The notes beneath the pieces are model-generated. The model ran no database searches. It saw nothing but the letters and a program-made list of their open reading frames with translations, and had not been told where the DNA came from. A stretch of DNA of 34,539 nucleotides from contig JAHZHN010000018.1 in the NCBI GenBank assembly GCA_019420275.1, positions 1 through 34,539 on the forward strand, in the 5' to 3' direction. This stretch comes from Clostridiales bacterium (GTDB lineage Bacteria > Bacillota > Clostridia > Lachnospirales > Lachnospiraceae). Below, piece after piece: positions 32,635 through 34,539 of the stretch (its first letter is position 1; the number at the start of each line of letters is the position of its first letter). The position numbers and the translations under genes were made by a program.

Positions 32635-33705
32635 TCATACCTCCTCCGAAATATAAACAGGTCCTGCTGGCAGGATACTCTTTAAGCAAGGATACTGATT
32701 CAAAATTTGTTCCGTATCATACCCAAAGAATACCCTCGTTAAATCCTCCACTAAAATCTTTTCGGCATCACCGTCTTCCTTTTCTTTTCTTATTTTTACT
32801 CCTTCCTTTCCTCCCTCAAAACAGAATGTTCCATTGTTTTCCCTGATCAGTGAATCTTCAATATTCAGCCGAAATGAAATATTTTCTCCTGCTTTCAGAA
32901 TCTCTTCCCATGCCTTCAGACAAGTAATTCTGGCCATGATCTTTGGTACCCGCTCTCCCTGGATTATGTTTCCTCCTGTGAACTCAATCATCCTGTCTGG
33001 ATAATACTCTTTGATCTGCTCCAGCATCTGCTTTGGTTCCTTTGAAAATGCCCACCTGATAAACGCCTTGCCATCTTCTATCCCTTGAGCGAAAACTCCT
33101 CTCATCCTTCCGCCTTTTTTCCATATCATAAGATTTCCTTCGCTGCTTTGGCTTTCCAGCTGTGTTCTTTTTAAATAAGCTTTATCCGGCACTGTATAAA
33201 CACAGAACTTTTTTAAAAACTCTTCTAAAAATAAGGAAATCTCATCATAGTTTTCTTCAGCGGCCGGCACGATCACTCCCTGCTTCTCTGCCTTTTGTCC
33301 TTTGGTCTGCGCCTCTATCCAGTCCATGATAAAAGCAAATCCAAAAGGTTCATAATAAGCGCGGTCTGCCGGCATAAGATAAGTAAACGGTTCCCCATTC
33401 CGCGCCATATCATTCAGACAGCGCTTCAGCATTTGGGCCATGATCCCCTGACGCCGATACTGTTCTCTCACTGCAACAGCTACAATATAATGAAGCCTCC
33501 AATCTTTTTGACCCACTCTTACCTTATAGGGATTCAAATGAATCATTCCACGGATTTCGTCCTTTTCCTGCGCAGTGAGTACCTTATTGCCCGGATAAAT
33601 CTCCTGAAAATAATACCGTGCAAATTCCTCTGGATCTTCGAAAATTTCCTGATACATCTGATAAATATCAGATTCTCTCTCCTTGTTCTCATAGCTTAAA
33701 TCCAT
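32635..33705 (-). CDS. GNAT N-acetyltransferase, Eis-like
   Basis: A 356-residue protein with an N-terminal GNAT fold (acetyl-CoA motif VAVREQYRRQGIMAQMLKRCL), then a second GNAT-like part and a C-terminal sterol-carrier-like domain, the Eis layout. Eis proteins acetylate amines, including some aminoglycosides and peptides. The substrate here cannot be told. The ATG at 33705 is chosen; GGAGGAG lies 10 bases upstream and ispF ends 4 bases before. A start at 33774 would overlap ispF by 65 bases. Confidence 0.85.
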   Translation of the reverse strand: MDLSYENKERESDIYQMYQEIFEDPEEFARYYFQEIYPGNKVLTAQEKDEIRGMIHLNPYKVRVGQKDWRLHYIVAVAVREQYRRQGIMAQMLKRCLNDMARNGEPFTYLMPADRAYYEPFGFAFIMDWIEAQTKGQKAEKQGVIVPAAEENYDEISLFLEEFLKKFCVYTVPDKAYLKRTQLESQSSEGNLMIWKKGGRMRGVFAQGIEDGKAFIRWAFSKEPKQMLEQIKEYYPDRMIEFTGGNIIQGERVPKIMARITCLKAWEEILKAGENISFRLNIEDSLIRENNGTFCFEGGKEGVKIRKEKEDGDAEKILVEDLTRVFFGYDTEQILNQYPCLKSILPAGPVYISEEV

Positions 33706-33709
33706 GGTA

Positions 33710-34183
33710 TCAGCACTCCTCCAAAAGGCAGACTGCCTGAGCACTGATTCCCAGACCCTCTCCTGTAAATCCAAGATGTTCCTCTGTAGTAGCTTTTACA
33801 TTCACTCTGCTTTTTTCCACTCCAAGCGCTTTGCTGATGTTTTCTCTCATCTTTGGGATATAGGCAGCAAGTTTAGGTTTCTGGGCAATGACTGTTGCAT
33901 CTACATTTCCTACTTTATATCCTTCTTCTTTCACCAGGCGGACTGTCTCTTCCAGAAGCTTCAGACTGTCTGCACCTTCAAAAGCCGGATCTGTATCCGG
34001 GAAATGCTTTCCAATGTCACCAAGAGCCGCAGCTCCCAGCAACGCATCTGAGACTGCATGCAGCAGCACATCTGCGTCTGAATGTCCCAGCAAACCTTTT
34101 TCAAATGGGATCTCCACACCTCCAAGAATCAATTTTCTTCCTTTTTCCAGCCTGTGAACATCATATCCTGTTCCTATCCTCAT
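33710..34183 (-). CDS. ispF: 2-C-methyl-D-erythritol 2,4-cyclodiphosphate synthase
   Basis: A 157-residue trimeric enzyme of the MEP isoprenoid pathway. The metal ligands D8 and H10 are in GTGYDVHRL, and the LLGHSDADVLLHAVSDALLG segment carries the third histidine. GDIGKHFPDTD and the C-terminal NVKATTEEHLGFTGEGLG are typical. ATG at 34183 follows AAAGGAG by 7 bases; a TTG at 34189 lies closer to that site. ispD, often linked, is not in the window. Confidence 0.96.
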   Translation of the reverse strand: MRIGTGYDVHRLEKGRKLILGGVEIPFEKGLLGHSDADVLLHAVSDALLGAAALGDIGKHFPDTDPAFEGADSLKLLEETVRLVKEEGYKVGNVDATVIAQKPKLAAYIPKMRENISKALGVEKSRVNVKATTEEHLGFTGEGLGISAQAVCLLEEC

Positions 34184-34231
34184 AGCCAATCTCCTTTTAT
34201 TCTGTAATCTTCCATACTTGATGTTATCATT

Positions 34232-34237
34232 ATTATA
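34232..34237 (-). promoter_or_regulatory. -10 box of ispF
   Basis: TATAAT is present on the minus strand about 50 bases before the ispF start, downstream of the tRNA terminator. A -35 box at 17 bases is poor (TTTTCC), so the promoter is tentative. Confidence 0.3.
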
Positions 34238-34265
34238 ACCTGATTCATGGCAGCGGAAAAGAAAA

Positions 34266-34298
34266 AAAGAGATGTATTCGATAAAAATACATCTCTTT
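34266..34298 (-). terminator. Terminator of the tRNA operon
   Basis: A perfect 12-bp stem (34266-34277 with 34287-34298) lies a few bases after the last tRNA and is followed on the minus strand by a run of Ts (complement of 34262-34268). Confidence 0.85.
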
Positions 34299-34304
34299 CT
34301 GACA

Positions 34305-34378
34305 TAGCGATGAGCAGATTCGAACTGCTGACACTACGGGTATGAACCGTATGCTCTAGCCAACTGAGCTACATCGCC
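34305..34378 (-). tRNA. tRNA-Met (CAT), elongator
   Basis: 74 bases fold into a full cloverleaf. The acceptor is GGCGATG/CATCGCT with one G-U pair; the anticodon arm is TACGG-TTCATAC-CCGTA with anticodon CAT; the T-arm is AGCAG-TTCGAAT-CTGCT. CCA is not encoded. The lack of three GC pairs next to the loop rules out the initiator. tRNA-Ile2 with lysidine is possible but the body is like elongator Met. Confidence 0.9.
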
Positions 34379-34405
34379 ATATCTTTATGCATTCCGCATA
34401 AAGAA

Positions 34406-34478
34406 TGGGACCAATAGGGCTCGAACCTATGACCCTCTGCTTGTAAGGCAGATGCTCTCCCAGCTGAGCTATGATCCC
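34406..34478 (-). tRNA. tRNA-Val (TAC)
   Basis: 73 bases with a complete cloverleaf. The acceptor is GGGATCA/TGGTCCC with one G-U pair; the anticodon arm is TCTGC-CTTACAA-GCAGA with anticodon TAC; the T-arm is ATAGG-TTCGAGC-CCTAT. CCA is not encoded. A TATGC/GCATA stem (34386-34400) lies in the spacer to tRNA-Met. Confidence 0.93.
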
Positions 34479-34484
34479 ATATAG

Positions 34485-34539
34485 TAGCGGGAACTGGATT
34501 TGAACCAGCGACACCACGGGTATGAACCGTGTGCTCTAG
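34485..34539 (-). tRNA. tRNA-Met (CAT), partial at window edge
   Basis: The 3' 55 bases of a tRNA, cut by the window end. The anticodon arm CACGG-TTCATAC-CCGTG carries CAT; the T-arm is GCTGG-TTCAAAT-CCAGT and the acceptor 3' strand TCCCGCT. The anticodon stem is not initiator-like, so it is a second elongator Met-type gene; Ile2 cannot be excluded without the 5' part. Confidence 0.85.

Overview
The window reads as low-GC, spore-forming Clostridia chromosome, most like a Lachnospiraceae gut commensal (inference). The signs are a spoIIAA-spoIIAB-sigF operon, the conserved rho / rpmE / YqhQ-like / prmC / prfA order, a zinc-type L31, an acetyl-type MetA and AGGAGG-like ribosome binding sites throughout. 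Almost everything lies on the minus strand. Only an unrecognised helical protein and a cold-shock protein (1614-2274) are on the plus strand. There is no mobile element, no CRISPR array and no gene-free stretch above about 230 bases.

Layout from left to right. (1) 35-1499: an unrecognised protein with a Rho-N-like N-terminus and a hotdog thioesterase, divergent from the plus-strand pair. (2) 2341-10280: an L-ascorbate-type operon transcribed leftward. It encodes the three-part PTS (ulaC, ulaA, ulaB), UlaE, a Cof-type HAD phosphatase, UlaF, UlaG, an unusual cytosolic FG-GAP/beta-propeller protein and a SorC-family regulator. No UlaD decarboxylase is present. A clear promoter with a perfect 16-bp palindrome upstream precedes ulaC. 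(3) 10471-14619: a 1382-residue secreted modular GH32 fructanase. (4) 14846-19883: nadE, prfA, prmC, a DUF1385/YqhQ-like gene and rpmE. (5) 20034-22888: the spoIIA operon with a good sigma-H-type promoter, followed by rho. (6) 23048-30541: rluF-type pseudouridine synthase, ligA, metA, two HAD phosphatases, folC and a TPR membrane protein, tightly packed. (7) 30690-34183: an HMA metallochaperone with its own strong promoter, a beta-CASP metallo-hydrolase, an Eis-like GNAT and ispF. (8) 34266-34539: a tRNA operon (Met partial, Val, Met) with its terminator.

The most interesting region is the ula-like operon. UlaG, UlaE and UlaF imply ascorbate-6-phosphate opening and pentulose-phosphate epimerisation, but the linking decarboxylation enzyme is missing. 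An uncharacterised histidine-rich propeller protein is cotranscribed, and control appears to be by a SorC protein rather than the DeoR-type UlaR known from enterobacteria. The remainder is mainly housekeeping and sporulation, with a few regulatory elements worth testing.
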